Assembly: GCF_002224265.1 (NCBI RefSeq)
Contig: NZ_CP012882.1
Location: forward strand, 1,550,001-1,614,000
Reading direction: 5' to 3'
Source: Vibrio vulnificus NBRC 15645 = ATCC 27562
GTDB lineage: Bacteria; Pseudomonadota; Gammaproteobacteria; Enterobacterales; Vibrionaceae
Length of the DNA: 64,000 bases
Part shown: positions 9,332-18,921 of the stretch, piece by piece
Position numbering within the stretch: position 1 is the stretch's first letter
Layout: each line of letters starts with the position of its first letter
Translations under genes and position numbers: made by a program
The notes under the pieces: model-generated
Told to the model about the DNA's origin: nothing
Seen by the model: only the letters and a program-made list of their open reading frames with translations
Database searches by the model: none

Positions 9332-9561
9332 ACTTCAACTTATCAAACCTTACTTATTAATATATCAATAAGACCACACGCTATTCCAATAAACAACTCT
9401 ATTTCGCTATTTTTGGCTGAAAATCACATCCTTAAAATTTTCAGACGATATAGCAAGCGAATCATTCAGTGAGCTAATTATTCCAAGCGAAGTCACACCT
9501 AGATTGGCATAAAAGCAAACAACTATGTAACTATTTTTTACTTAGAGTTACTAACAATGAA

Positions 9562-10581
9562 CTAGATCTCATTGTCATGCCACTCAACGACACTGTTTCG
9601 CTCAATCAACGTCGGTTCAAGCTGTACTACCTGCACTTCTGCGGTCTCTTTATTAATTTTCTTTAATAGGGTTTCTACCGCTGCTTGTCCTAAACGATAT
9701 TTAGGTTGATGAATAGTCGTAAGCGAAGGCGTCATAAATTTAGCAATGTGAATATCGTCATAACCGATAATAGAAAGGTCATGAGGAATCTCCACGCCCA
9801 GTTCATTGGCAGCATTGATCACTCCCATCGCCATCATGTCATTGCAAACAAACAGAGCGCTCGGCAATGAGCCTTTGGCGACGATTTTTTTGAATGCTTG
9901 ATAGCCCCCTTCGCACTCGAAGTCCGCTTCCACAATCCACGCTGGATTTAACGGCAACCCGTGCTCATTGAGCGCCCGTTTGTAGCCTTCATAACGCATT
10001 TGAGCTTGATGCTTAATCAGCGGGCCGGTAATACAGCCAATCTCTTTATGCCCCATTTGAATGAGATGATTCGCGGCAAGATAGCCACCACGTAGCGAGT
10101 TGTCCTGAATCTTATCGCTACTAAACAGCATGGGGCCCCAATCCATCACCACCACAGGGATATCAGGGTAGCGCTCAAACACATCCAAACGCTCACCTTC
10201 AAGCGAAGAACACATCAGAATCAAACCATCGACGCGTTTTTGCAGCAAGGTCATGATCGACGATTTCATCCTCTCGTGGTCGCCTTCCGTATTGCAGAGT
10301 ATTAAGTTGTATCCTTTTTGATAGCAGCTGCGCTCTACCCCTTTAACCACTTCACCAAAAAACGGGTTGGTCGAGGTCGTCACAAGCATTCCTATGGTAT
10401 TGGTTCGGTTGACTTTTAAACTGCGGGCTAAGGCGGAAGGGGCAAAATAGTTGAGTTCTTTAGCAGCATGATTCACCCGCAGCGCAATTTCTTCACTGAC
10501 AAAACGGGTCTTATTAATAACATGGCTAACGGTTGATGTAGAAACACCAGCAAGCTTTGCAATATCTTTCATCGTAGCCAT
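9562..10581 (-). CDS. rbsR: Ribose operon repressor RbsR
   Basis: This LacI-family regulator represses the rbs genes until ribose binds. An N-terminal helix-turn-helix (MKDIAKLAGVSTSTVSHVIN, residues 4-23) is followed by a hinge helix (PSALARSLK) and a periplasmic-binding-protein-like sensor domain with IGYDDIHIAKFMTPSLTTI near residues 270-290. It is the last gene of rbsDACBKR, 20 bases after rbsK, as in many gammaproteobacteria. AGGAG lies 6 bases before the ATG. Its likely operator is the perfect palindrome upstream of rbsD. Confidence 0.94.
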   Translation of the reverse strand: MATMKDIAKLAGVSTSTVSHVINKTRFVSEEIALRVNHAAKELNYFAPSALARSLKVNRTNTIGMLVTTSTNPFFGEVVKGVERSCYQKGYNLILCNTEGDHERMKSSIMTLLQKRVDGLILMCSSLEGERLDVFERYPDIPVVVMDWGPMLFSSDKIQDNSLRGGYLAANHLIQMGHKEIGCITGPLIKHQAQMRYEGYKRALNEHGLPLNPAWIVEADFECEGGYQAFKKIVAKGSLPSALFVCNDMMAMGVINAANELGVEIPHDLSIIGYDDIHIAKFMTPSLTTIHQPKYRLGQAAVETLLKKINKETAEVQVVQLEPTLIERNSVVEWHDNEI

Positions 10582-10601
10582 GTTATTCTCCTAATTATTG
10601 G

Positions 10602-11522
10602 CTAACTGTGCGCGGCTAAAAACTCATCGACCTCTTTACGGGTTGGAATAGAAGTTTGCGCTCCAAATCGAGTCACTGAAATCGCCGCAGCGGCATGAGC
10701 AAACTTAATCGCTGATTCTAAAGGCATATCCTCCAATAAACCAGTGACCAATGCCCCATTAAAAGTATCTCCCGCCGCCGTTGTGTCCGTCACCGAGACT
10801 TTGTAGCCGTCAATTCGTTTACCTCTGCCATTTTCGCTGAGCCAAACCCCTTTAGAGCCAAGCGTAATCATGACGATCTCAATGCCTTTTTGATGCAAAA
10901 CATTGGCGGCTTGCTGAGCGCTTTCGTCATTCATGACCTCGATCCCGGTTAACACCTGAGCTTCTGTCTCATTTGGTGTGATCACGTCGATGCATGCTAA
11001 TAGTTCGTCAGACAATGCGCGCGCTGGTGCTGGATTTAAAATTACATTGGTTTTTGCTGCTTTGGCTTCTCTGGCCGCAAGCTCTATCCCACAGAGAGGG
11101 GTTTCTAACTGCATAAGAAGAAATCTGGCATCACGGATGCGTGGCAAATCCGATTCAATGGCCGCCTCGGTTAACTTGGCATTGGCTTCCGCCGAGATAC
11201 AAATGCTGTTCTCACCGCTGTCTGCGACTTGAATCATTGCGATACCTGTTGGGCAATTGGGTTGCATCTTCACGCCTTCGATTTGAATACCGTCAAGCTT
11301 AAAGTTTTCACGTATATTGATGCCAAACGAGTCATCCCCAACACAAGCGATGAAGCCCGTATCTGCACCTAAACGCGCAGCGGCAACGGCTTGATTGGCC
11401 CCTTTCCCACCCGGAATCACTTGATAATTTCGCCCATGTAACGTTTCCCCAGGACGTGGAAAGGATGGGACTTGAAGCACATGGTCTGCATTAACACTAC
11501 CTAAAACCACTAACTTGTTCAT
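10602..11522 (-). CDS. rbsK: Ribokinase
   Basis: Ribokinase phosphorylates D-ribose at O5 with ATP in the cytoplasm. PfkB-family signatures are visible: GGKGANQAVAAARLG near residues 41-55 and the anion hole and catalytic Asp in DTTAAGDTFNGALV near residues 250-263. I start at 11522, where TGAGGA sits 8 bases upstream and MNKLVVLGSVNADH matches the family N-terminus; the frame is open 32 codons further. The 306-residue length is normal. Confidence 0.95.
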   Translation of the reverse strand: MNKLVVLGSVNADHVLQVPSFPRPGETLHGRNYQVIPGGKGANQAVAAARLGADTGFIACVGDDSFGINIRENFKLDGIQIEGVKMQPNCPTGIAMIQVADSGENSICISAEANAKLTEAAIESDLPRIRDARFLLMQLETPLCGIELAAREAKAAKTNVILNPAPARALSDELLACIDVITPNETEAQVLTGIEVMNDESAQQAANVLHQKGIEIVMITLGSKGVWLSENGRGKRIDGYKVSVTDTTAAGDTFNGALVTGLLEDMPLESAIKFAHAAAAISVTRFGAQTSIPTRKEVDEFLAAHS

Positions 11523-11639
11523 TGGGCATTCCTCAGCTCTTGAATGAGCTTTGTTCATTGTAAAACGACACTGATGACGTTGAGTTTTCTGCTTACTAGA
11601 GAGCAAAGCACGAACCAAAAACTCAATGGCATCGGGCGT

Positions 11640-11669
11640 TTATGCCTCTGACTAACGTCAGAGGCATAA
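11640..11669 (-). other. Intergenic mRNA hairpin between rbsB and rbsK
   Basis: A perfect 13-bp stem (TATGCCTCTGAC core) with a 4-base TAAC loop starts 8 bases after the rbsB stop. It is not followed by a U run on the minus strand, so it more likely protects the rbsDACB message from 3' decay, or gives partial termination, than acts as a full terminator. Confidence 0.7.
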
Positions 11670-11677
11670 CGTGATGA

Positions 11678-12556
11678 TTATTTCGTTACGACTTTCAGTG
11701 GAACAGGGATGTAACCTTCAACCTGTTCGCCCTTCAGTACTTTGTCGGCGGTCTCAATACCAAGCGCACCGATAAGATCGGGCTGCTGGGCGATGGTCGC
11801 CGCCAGTTTGCCACGATTCACCGCGGCGATACCGTCGTCGGTGCCGTCAAAACCGACAATAACAATGTCTTTGCCTGACGCTTGCACTGCACGTAGCGCA
11901 CCGAGTGCCATTTCGTCATTTTGAGCAAATACCGCTTGAACATTTGGGTTTGCTGCCAGTAAGTTCTCCATCACGTTCAGGCCTTTAGTGCGGTCAAAAT
12001 CCGCAGGTTGGCTCGCAAGCAGTTCCATATGACTGCCTTTCACCGCATTCATAAAGCCTTCCCCACGCTCACGCGCTGCTGATGTCCCGGCGATACCTTC
12101 AAGCTGGATCACTTTCGCTTTTTCACCCACTTTTTCGACGATGAAATTACCCGCCAATTCACCACCCACCACGTTGTCTGACGCAATGTGGCTGACCACA
12201 TCACCACGGCTTGCACCACGGTCAAGCGTCAAAACAGGGATGTTGGAACGGTTAGCAATACGAATAGCATTGGATACCGCATCCGAATCCGTTGGGTTGA
12301 TCAAGATCGCTTTCACGCCACGAATGGTCAGGTCTTCCACGTTCGAAAGCTCTTTGCTCGGATCGTTTTGCGAATCCAAAACAATCAGATTGTAGCCCAG
12401 CTCTTTTGCACGCGTTTCCGCCCCATCTTTCATGGTGACGAAGAATGGGTTGTTCAGCGTTGAAACTACGATCGCCATAGTATCTTGCGCCTGCGCACCA
12501 AGAGAAACGGTAGAGGTTAGTAGTGCAGCAGAAATCAATGTTGCCAATTTTTTCAT
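11678..12556 (-). CDS. rbsB: Ribose ABC transporter, periplasmic binding protein
   Basis: This protein captures ribose in the periplasm and delivers it to RbsAC. A classic signal peptide ([23 protein letters not shown]) precedes the mature protein, which begins with [16 protein letters not shown]. Family motifs include [17 protein letters not shown] and [17 protein letters not shown]. Length is 292 residues. AAGGA lies 8 bases before the ATG. Confidence 0.95.
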   Translation of the reverse strand: MKKLATLISAALLTSTVSLGAQAQDTMAIVVSTLNNPFFVTMKDGAETRAKELGYNLIVLDSQNDPSKELSNVEDLTIRGVKAILINPTDSDAVSNAIRIANRSNIPVLTLDRGASRGDVVSHIASDNVVGGELAGNFIVEKVGEKAKVIQLEGIAGTSAARERGEGFMNAVKGSHMELLASQPADFDRTKGLNVMENLLAANPNVQAVFAQNDEMALGALRAVQASGKDIVIVGFDGTDDGIAAVNRGKLAATIAQQPDLIGALGIETADKVLKGEQVEGYIPVPLKVVTK

Positions 12557-12635
12557 TGTTGTCGTCCTTTGTACTTTTGTAGGGGTGCCAAGCCGAAACT
12601 TGGCTGTCAGAGAGTTATTCCAGAGTTCAAATCAT

Positions 12636-13622
12636 TTATTTATTTTTGTTATCCACCATGACCGCCAGCAAAATAACGGCAGCTTTGGCGATCATTTGGT
12701 AGTAAGAAGAAACATCGAGTAAGTTCAGCGCGTTGTTTAAGAAACCAATAATCAGGGCGCCGATAAGCGTACCCATGATGCGCCCTTTACCACCCATCAA
12801 GCTGGTACCACCCAACACGACCGCTGCAATGGCATCAAGCTCGTAACCCATCCCCGCCGTTGGCTGCGCCGAAGATAGGCGTGATGTGATGATGATGCCT
12901 GCCAAAGCAGCAAGCAGGCCGCAAATCGCATAAACACCAATTTTGACTTTGTCGACGTTGATACCAGATAGACGTGTTGCGGATTCATTCCCACCCAGTG
13001 CATACACATAGCGACCAAAGCGGGTGTGGTTAAGTAGATACCAGGCGGCCGCAAACACGATGACCATTAGCCATACGGGAACAGGAATACCCAACGCATA
13101 ACCTGTACCGAACCAAGCGAATGCATCTGCCGTATCAGTGAATCCGGTAGAGATAGGACGGCCATCGGTGTAAACCATGGTAACGCCACGCAGCAGCGTC
13201 ATCGTCACCAGCGTGGCGATAAAGGCTTGAACTTTGCCTTTGGCAATAATAACGCCGCTAATGGCACCCAACGCTGCTCCCGCTAACAGCGCAGTTGGCA
13301 CCGCGATGAGTACGGGAACTTCCATCGCGACAAGGCTCGCAGCAAACGCACCACATAAGGCCAACACCGACCCCACACTCAAATCGATGCCCGCGGTCAG
13401 AATAACCAAGGTCATCCCCACGGCGATGATCGCGTTCACTGAAGTTTGACGAAGAATGTTAAGAATGTTGTCTACGGTGAAAAAGTTCGGATTGAGAAAA
13501 GAGACCACCACGATGAGAAAAAGTAACGCGATGAGCGACTTCTGCTCAATGAGCCACTCTTTACTGATCCAAGTTCTCTTTGTCTCATTTGATTTGCTTT
13601 TACTCATGATTTCACTACTCAT
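12636..13622 (-). CDS. rbsC: Ribose ABC transporter, permease
   Basis: RbsC is the inner-membrane channel of the ribose importer, with eight to ten hydrophobic helices and the family loop [20 protein letters not shown] near residues 265-285. Its ATG overlaps the rbsA stop by 4 bases (ATGA), so translation is probably coupled. An in-frame ATG 5 codons later is a possible alternative start. An 80-base gap to rbsB follows. Confidence 0.95.
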   Translation of the reverse strand: MSSEIMSKSKSNETKRTWISKEWLIEQKSLIALLFLIVVVSFLNPNFFTVDNILNILRQTSVNAIIAVGMTLVILTAGIDLSVGSVLALCGAFAASLVAMEVPVLIAVPTALLAGAALGAISGVIIAKGKVQAFIATLVTMTLLRGVTMVYTDGRPISTGFTDTADAFAWFGTGYALGIPVPVWLMVIVFAAAWYLLNHTRFGRYVYALGGNESATRLSGINVDKVKIGVYAICGLLAALAGIIITSRLSSAQPTAGMGYELDAIAAVVLGGTSLMGGKGRIMGTLIGALIIGFLNNALNLLDVSSYYQMIAKAAVILLAVMVDNKNK

Positions 13623-15124
13623 GCTGCTTCCTCAGATACACTTTTGCCGACGGCACAGGCCATCAGTTTTTCCTGATCGGCGTGTTTTGCTTCAAACTCA
13701 CCGGTGATGCGACCTTCATGCATCACTAAAATGCGATCGCTCATGCCGAGCACTTCTGGCATTTCAGATGAGACCAGAATGATGCTCATACCTTCGGCTT
13801 TAAATTTGTTGATTAATTGGTAAATTTCTTTCTTCGCTCCGACGTCTACGCCTCGAGTCGGTTCGTCTAGGATCAAAACTTTCGGTTTGGTCATCAGCCC
13901 TTTTGCGATGGCCACTTTTTGCTGGTTTCCGCCAGAAAGATTGCCAATAATTTGCTCGCGAGACGGCGTTTTGATGTTGAAAAGTTGGATAAAGTCATCC
14001 ACAGCAATCACTTCATCTTGATGTTGTATTTGCACACCTTTGCTCAACTTATCGAGCGCACAAAGTGACATGTTTTCTTTCACCGAAAGACCAAGGACGA
14101 GCCCATCGCCTTTGCGATCTTCTGAAATGTAAGCGATGCCATTTGCCAAACCATCTTGTGGGCTTACCGGATTAATGGTGCGATTATCAAGATTGATCAC
14201 GCCTCTCTCACTCGGCAAAGCGCCATAGATCACTTTCATCAGTTCTGTTCGTCCAGCGCCCATCAGACCTGAAATACCCAAAATCTCCCCTCGCTTTAAG
14301 GTGAAACTGACATCGTGTACACCCGAGCCCGTCAGGCCAATCACTTCTAAACAGGTTTGACCGTGCACCACGTCAATTCTTGGGTATTGCTCTTCAAGCT
14401 TGCGCCCGACCATCATCTCAATTAAGCCATCTTCGTCTGTTTGCGCGACTTCACACTGACCGATAAATTTGCCATCGCGTAACACGGTGATGTCATCACA
14501 AATTTCGAAGATCTCTTTCAAACGGTGGGAGATGTAAACAATGCCGCACCCCTGCTCTCTGAGCTCTCGAATTACCGAAAACAGCGCCTCTGTCTCAGTA
14601 TCCGTCAAGGCATCTGTTGGCTCATCCATGATGATGACTTTGGACTCAAATGAGAGCGCTTTGGCGATTTCCACCATCTGCTGTTCACCCAGACTTAACT
14701 GGCCAAGTAATGTCTTGGAGCTGTGCTTCACTTTCAAGCGCGCGAGCAGTTTGTCCGCTTCTGCGTACATTTTTGGCCAATCAATACGCCCAAACACCGA
14801 GGTAATCTCTCGACCAAGAAAAATGTTTTCTGCAATGGTCAGTTCACGAATAAGGTTTAGTTCTTGGTGAATAATGCTGATCCCAGCTTGTTGTGAATCT
14901 CGTGGCCCTTTGAACTGCGCTGGTTGGCCTTGATAAACTATCTCACCTGCGTCTCGTGAATAGATACCGGTGAGCACTTTCATCAAGGTGGATTTTCCTG
15001 CTCCATTTTCTCCCATCAAAGCCATCACTCTTCCTGGGTAGACATTGAGCGAGGCCTTATCTAACGCCTTCACGCCAGGAAATGCTTTTTCAATTTCACT
15101 GAGCTGTAAAATCGCCTGGTTCAT
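13619..15124 (-). CDS. rbsA: Ribose ABC transporter, double ATPase
   Basis: RbsA powers ribose import. It carries two ABC domains: the first with Walker [10 protein letters not shown] (about 38-46), signature [12 protein letters not shown] and Walker [12 protein letters not shown]; the second with the degenerate P-loop GLMGAGRTE (about 290), signature [12 protein letters not shown] and [12 protein letters not shown]. This pattern is typical of sugar ABC ATPases of about 500 residues. The gene follows rbsD by 43 bases. Confidence 0.95.
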   Translation of the reverse strand: MNQAILQLSEIEKAFPGVKALDKASLNVYPGRVMALMGENGAGKSTLMKVLTGIYSRDAGEIVYQGQPAQFKGPRDSQQAGISIIHQELNLIRELTIAENIFLGREITSVFGRIDWPKMYAEADKLLARLKVKHSSKTLLGQLSLGEQQMVEIAKALSFESKVIIMDEPTDALTDTETEALFSVIRELREQGCGIVYISHRLKEIFEICDDITVLRDGKFIGQCEVAQTDEDGLIEMMVGRKLEEQYPRIDVVHGQTCLEVIGLTGSGVHDVSFTLKRGEILGISGLMGAGRTELMKVIYGALPSERGVINLDNRTINPVSPQDGLANGIAYISEDRKGDGLVLGLSVKENMSLCALDKLSKGVQIQHQDEVIAVDDFIQLFNIKTPSREQIIGNLSGGNQQKVAIAKGLMTKPKVLILDEPTRGVDVGAKKEIYQLINKFKAEGMSIILVSSEMPEVLGMSDRILVMHEGRITGEFEAKHADQEKLMACAVGKSVSEEAA

Positions 15125-15167
15125 ACTCTCTCCTCAACCACCTAACTTGGTGAAACCTGTCAATGGG

Positions 15168-15587
15168 TTAGAACACAACGCCAGCTTGAAAAATCACATT
15201 GGCGTAAGGGGTGCATTCACCGGTGCGCACCACCGCTTTGCTCGACTCCGTACGTTGCTTGAACTCTTCGTGAGAAACATGCGTCAGTGACAACACTTTG
15301 CCTGTTTTTTCTTCTTCACATTGAAGCTCAGCCACTAATGCCTGATAAAGCTCAGGGCTTACCTCTGCAAACTCCGTGGCCACAATTGCCCCTTCGATTT
15401 GCGATTCAGAGAGCATCACTCGCACGGTTTCAATAAAACTTGGCACACCGTGAGTCAACGCCAAATCAATGCGAGAGACGCCGTCTGGGATCGGCAAACC
15501 AGCATCACAAATCGTGATCTCGTCCGTGTGGCCTAAGGTGGCCACGAGGTAGGAAAGTTCAGAGTTTAACAGGGCACTTTTTTTCAT
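15168..15587 (-). CDS. rbsD: D-ribose pyranase
   Basis: RbsD converts beta-pyranose ribose to the furanose form used by ribokinase. The 139-residue protein has the family start MKKSALLNSELSYLVATLGHTDEI with the catalytic His and Asp, and the C-terminal VRTGECTPYANVIFQAGVVF. It is the first gene of the operon; the operator lies 50 bases upstream. Confidence 0.95.
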   Translation of the reverse strand: MKKSALLNSELSYLVATLGHTDEITICDAGLPIPDGVSRIDLALTHGVPSFIETVRVMLSESQIEGAIVATEFAEVSPELYQALVAELQCEEEKTGKVLSLTHVSHEEFKQRTESSKAVVRTGECTPYANVIFQAGVVF

Positions 15588-15636
15588 TTTTGTTTCTCAA
15601 TTTGGGTGAACTCTATCGATTCGCGTTAGAGAAAAA

Positions 15637-15662
15637 ATCTCATCGAAACGTTTCGATGAGAT
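15637..15662. promoter_or_regulatory. RbsR operator (perfect 26-bp palindrome)
   Basis: The half-site ATCTCATCGAAAC is repeated exactly as an inverted copy with no spacer around the central CG. The core CGAAACGTTTCG is the LacI-family pattern. It lies 50 bases before rbsD, at the operon promoter. Confidence 0.85.
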
Positions 15663-15705
15663 AATAGAACGCGAATGGAAATTTTCTATCGGCTTTGTAT
15701 CAATG

Positions 15706-15721
15706 TGTGATTGAGATCGTT
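15706..15721. promoter_or_regulatory. Possible CRP site upstream of the rbs operator
   Basis: TGTGATTGAGATCGTT keeps the strong left half TGTGA and the GATC core of the CRP consensus but has a degenerate right half. It lies about 45 bases beyond the RbsR operator relative to rbsD, a suitable distance for catabolite activation. Confidence 0.35.
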
Positions 15722-15870
15722 TTCGAAGTGGAATAGGGAAAGAAAACAGCGTGATTAGTCACAAATACATTTCGACAAATGTCACGAATTGAGTATGCTA
15801 TGCAGAGTTATTTGTTAGTAATTGTATCTTTACGTTACTTTTGTCCCATATTGTGAGGCATTTTCGCTCC

Positions 15871-16491
15871 ATGAACTTCGCGCTACTTTCTGCTTTCATC
15901 CCAACCTTTTTCTTTGTCTCTATCACCCCGGGGATGTGTATGACTTTAGCCTTAACCCTTGGTATGAGCATCGGATATAAACGCACACTTTGGATGATGC
16001 TCGGAGAGCTGGTTGGTGTTGCGGTTGTTTCCGTTGCAGCGGTCGTCGGTATTGCCGCCGTTATGCTCAATTACCCCATGCTGTTCATTAGTTTCAAAAT
16101 ATTGGGCGCGACCTATTTGGTTTACTTAGGTATCCAAATGTGGCGCTCTCGTGGAAAGCTGTCTCTTTCTGCTGAAACTGGCCCTGTCAGCCGCGCGAAT
16201 AATTGGCAATTGATCATGCAAGGGTTCATTACTGCCATTGCCAATCCGAAAGGCTGGGCATTTATGATTTCTCTCCTACCCCCTTTTATTGACAAAAGCG
16301 CGCCACTACCACCACAGCTTTTTCTGCTGGTCGGAATTATTCTGATTTCGGAGTTTGTCTGTATGACGCTCTACGCCACTGGCGGTAAAGGTTTGAAACG
16401 CTTGCTTGGTCAATCACAAAACGTGCGTCGCTTGAACCGAATTGCTGGTAGTTTGATGATTGGCGTCGGTATCTGGTTGTTTTTCAGCTAA
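15871..16491 (+). CDS. LysE/RhtB family amino acid exporter
   Basis: This is an inner-membrane exporter with six predicted helices. The N-terminus FIPTFFFVSITPGMCMTLALTLG contains the family's SxTPGP-like motif, and the later FITAIANPKGWAFMISLLPPF is the conserved NPKxxLFF-type segment. I take the ATG at 15871; the open frame extends 10 codons upstream to a TTG. The substrate cannot be told from sequence. It is divergent from the rbs operon. Confidence 0.9.
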   Translation: MNFALLSAFIPTFFFVSITPGMCMTLALTLGMSIGYKRTLWMMLGELVGVAVVSVAAVVGIAAVMLNYPMLFISFKILGATYLVYLGIQMWRSRGKLSLSAETGPVSRANNWQLIMQGFITAIANPKGWAFMISLLPPFIDKSAPLPPQLFLLVGIILISEFVCMTLYATGGKGLKRLLGQSQNVRRLNRIAGSLMIGVGIWLFFS

Positions 16492-16522
16492 AGCCTTCTA
16501 TATGAAATCTGTTTATGCGCCA

Positions 16523-16960
16523 TTATTTATGACGCATAAACACCCAAACTGGACCAATCAGCAAAAACTTCAGATCTTCAAAAAACGAAGGCTTCTTCCC
16601 TTCAATCTTGTGGCCAACAAATTGAAAAATCCACAAAACAATAAAGAGACCAACAGCCATCTCGGCTAAGGGCATCCCCAACAGTTCAACACTCCATGCG
16701 AGCGCGATACTGGCAAGGGTATAACCCAGCATCATCAAAAAGACACTAAGCGACAGCCGATAGTAGAACCACCAAACAGGCAAAGCGACAACCCAGACCC
16801 AATTCAGCGATAAAACAGGCAGAGGAAGCGAAGGCAGCGACCAAATCAACGCTACGATCGAAAAGAAAATCCCCGGCACAGCAAAGGTATGGATTTTTTG
16901 ATTGGTCGAGTTTTGATGACTTTCACCGTAGGCATCCAGCCATTGTTCTAATGAGCGCAT
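16523..16960 (-). CDS. Mpo1-like (DUF962) membrane protein
   Basis: This 145-residue protein belongs to the DUF962/YGL010w family, whose yeast member Mpo1 is a fatty-acid 2-dioxygenase. Visible features are the N-terminal YGESHQNSTNQKIHTFAVP with the conserved histidines, four hydrophobic helices, and the C-terminal QFVGHKIEGKKPSFFEDLKFL with a further conserved His. Activity in bacteria is inferred from the family only. Confidence 0.8.
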   Translation of the reverse strand: MRSLEQWLDAYGESHQNSTNQKIHTFAVPGIFFSIVALIWSLPSLPLPVLSLNWVWVVALPVWWFYYRLSLSVFLMMLGYTLASIALAWSVELLGMPLAEMAVGLFIVLWIFQFVGHKIEGKKPSFFEDLKFLLIGPVWVFMRHK

Positions 16961-16996
16961 TCCCTTACCCCCAGTAGTCTTATTGCATCACTTGAT

Positions 16997-17341
16997 TTAA
17001 GGACGCTGCGACTTAGGCAGCTTGTCCACCACCAATTGATATGAGCGTTGGCACAGATCTTCAATCAAACCCGATTCCACATCGCCATTTAAGTACACAG
17101 TGATCCAGTGACGCTTATTGGTGTGGTAACCCGGTGTGATGGATTCAAACTGAGACATTAACACTTCGCCATCTTCGGGCTTCGCTTTAAGTGTAATGTA
17201 TTCTCGCCCTTCTCGGCTGGCTAGAATCGCAAACATTTTGTCTTTGACCTTAAAGACTAAGGCTTCCGGGCCAAACGGAAAGCTGCTTTCTGCGCAAACA
17301 AAAGTATCAAGGTAGGCTTCAAGTTCTTTGGTGGTCATCAT
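16997..17341 (-). CDS. MmcQ/YjbR family protein
   Basis: This is a small cytoplasmic protein of the YjbR fold (CyaY-like DNA-binding superfamily). Typical parts are the FPFGPEALVFKVKDKMFAIL strand region, ITLKAKPEDGEVL, and the GYHTNKRHWITVYL motif. Length is 114 residues. Two ATGs are adjacent; the second (17341) has better spacing from AAGGA. Its biological role is not established. Confidence 0.85.
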   Translation of the reverse strand: MMTTKELEAYLDTFVCAESSFPFGPEALVFKVKDKMFAILASREGREYITLKAKPEDGEVLMSQFESITPGYHTNKRHWITVYLNGDVESGLIEDLCQRSYQLVVDKLPKSQRP

Positions 17342-17436
17342 CAATCCTTCAACCGTTTTTATGGCTTACATTGTACTTACCATGCCACGGCTTAAGTTGA
17401 AGTTAAATCACGACATGCAAGATTGTGAAACGGCAC

Positions 17437-17460
17437 AAAAAAAGAGCTCGAGGAGCTCTT
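17437..17460 (-). terminator. Rho-independent terminator after viaA
   Basis: The 8-bp stem AAGAGCTC/GAGCTCTT is followed by seven Ts on the minus strand, starting 7 bases after the viaA stop. Confidence 0.9.
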
Positions 17461-17466
17461 CTTCGT

Positions 17467-18912
17467 TTACCACTTTTTCAATAAGCGCCCAACTAGGCCT
17501 GGGTGATAAGCCCAACAATGGTCGAACATCGACATCAACGCAGGGTTACCATATTTCGACAAACTGACAGCGTGGAAACGGTTCTTTTGTTCTTTCAAAG
17601 CCTCTACTTTCGCCAGCATTTCTTCTGACTGTCTAGGGGCAATAAAATCCGATAACACCACTAAATCCGCATTGCGGTATTTATCCCCACTCATAAGATC
17701 GATCGATTTCATCAGTACAGGTTCAAATGCGGTGCCGCCGTGAAATGTGTAGGTAAGAAAATCCGCCGCTTCGCGCAGGCCATCTTGCTTGGTCAGCTCA
17801 TAAGTAATTTGCTCTGTTGAGAATAAGATGACATAGCAATCACGCCCTTCGGCTAACGCAATCTGCATCAGCGCGTAAGCCATTGCTTTGGCACTCTGCT
17901 CAGGGAAACCACTCATCGAACCCGATGCATCAACGCACAGTACAAACGGCCCTTTTTCAATCTCTACTTGCTGATTGTCCGGCTTTTGCGCTCTCACCTT
18001 ACGCAGCGTTCTCGACTTGCCCTGCACGCGATAATTCATCAAACGTTTGTCGGCCAAATGTTTGTAGAACACCACTTCCAGTTCTGGGTAGGCCAAAAAC
18101 ATGGTTTCGTTTGGCAGCAGTTTGTTGAGATCATCACTTTCATGGATGCCGACGATATCATCCGTCGCTTCGTCACTTTTCTCCTCGACCATCTGCAACT
18201 CTTCTGCCGGAGTACGTTGCAGATCGGGATCATCCACTTCATTGGCCATGCGACCTAACTGCTCAGCAATTTCCTGTAAACCATTGTTCTTTTTAAGAAA
18301 CTCAGCGTAGCGCTTCATGACAGAAACGTCTGTTTTACTGAGCTTGGCCGATGCCATGTCCCAAAGTCGCCCCACGCTTCCTTCATCACCAGAATCCGTC
18401 ACTTTGTCCATGTTCTTCATGGTTTCCATGCGCTGATAAAGATCGTTGAGGACCTTCTCTTTATTGGCTTCCAGTTCAGTCACTTGGGCTTGCTTGATCG
18501 CTTCAAACAGACTTTGATACCACTGATCGCAGAAATAGTGAGGAAACATTGGGTTATTTAACCCTTTATTTTTGTCGAGCAAGCGTCGTGCTTGTAGATA
18601 GAAGGCGGAATGCCATTCCAACTTACGCACGACATCATCAATGCGTTCGAAAAACTCATTTTCCGTCAGATGAATCACTTCTTGATAGAGCGACAATTCT
18701 TGTTGGAAGCGTTCTGTTTCACACACTTTGGTAATGCGGCGCTTTACGCTGCCACGCCATTTGGACAAATGGTTTTTCACCGAGGCTTTCACTCCTCGGT
18801 TTTCTGCCATCACCATTAACTGTGAACGTGCCATCAGATCGTTCACCGCAGACTCAACAATCCCTGAGTCTGCAATCATTAAGGCAAGGTTTAGGCCATC
18901 GGCTCCTAACAT
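17467..18912 (-). CDS. viaA: VWA-domain protein ViaA, partner of RavA
   Basis: ViaA works with the MoxR-type ATPase RavA; in E. coli the pair affects respiratory complexes and aminoglycoside sensitivity. The C-terminal half is a von Willebrand A domain with the metal-binding MIDAS motif DASGSMSG near residue 330 and later TAFEPVL and LSDF elements. The N-terminal half is helical and charged. The 481-residue length matches ViaA. It starts 9 bases after ravA, with AAGGA before the ATG. Confidence 0.92.
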   Translation of the reverse strand: MLGADGLNLALMIADSGIVESAVNDLMARSQLMVMAENRGVKASVKNHLSKWRGSVKRRITKVCETERFQQELSLYQEVIHLTENEFFERIDDVVRKLEWHSAFYLQARRLLDKNKGLNNPMFPHYFCDQWYQSLFEAIKQAQVTELEANKEKVLNDLYQRMETMKNMDKVTDSGDEGSVGRLWDMASAKLSKTDVSVMKRYAEFLKKNNGLQEIAEQLGRMANEVDDPDLQRTPAEELQMVEEKSDEATDDIVGIHESDDLNKLLPNETMFLAYPELEVVFYKHLADKRLMNYRVQGKSRTLRKVRAQKPDNQQVEIEKGPFVLCVDASGSMSGFPEQSAKAMAYALMQIALAEGRDCYVILFSTEQITYELTKQDGLREAADFLTYTFHGGTAFEPVLMKSIDLMSGDKYRNADLVVLSDFIAPRQSEEMLAKVEALKEQKNRFHAVSLSKYGNPALMSMFDHCWAYHPGLVGRLLKKW

Positions 18913-18921
18913 ATTAATTCC

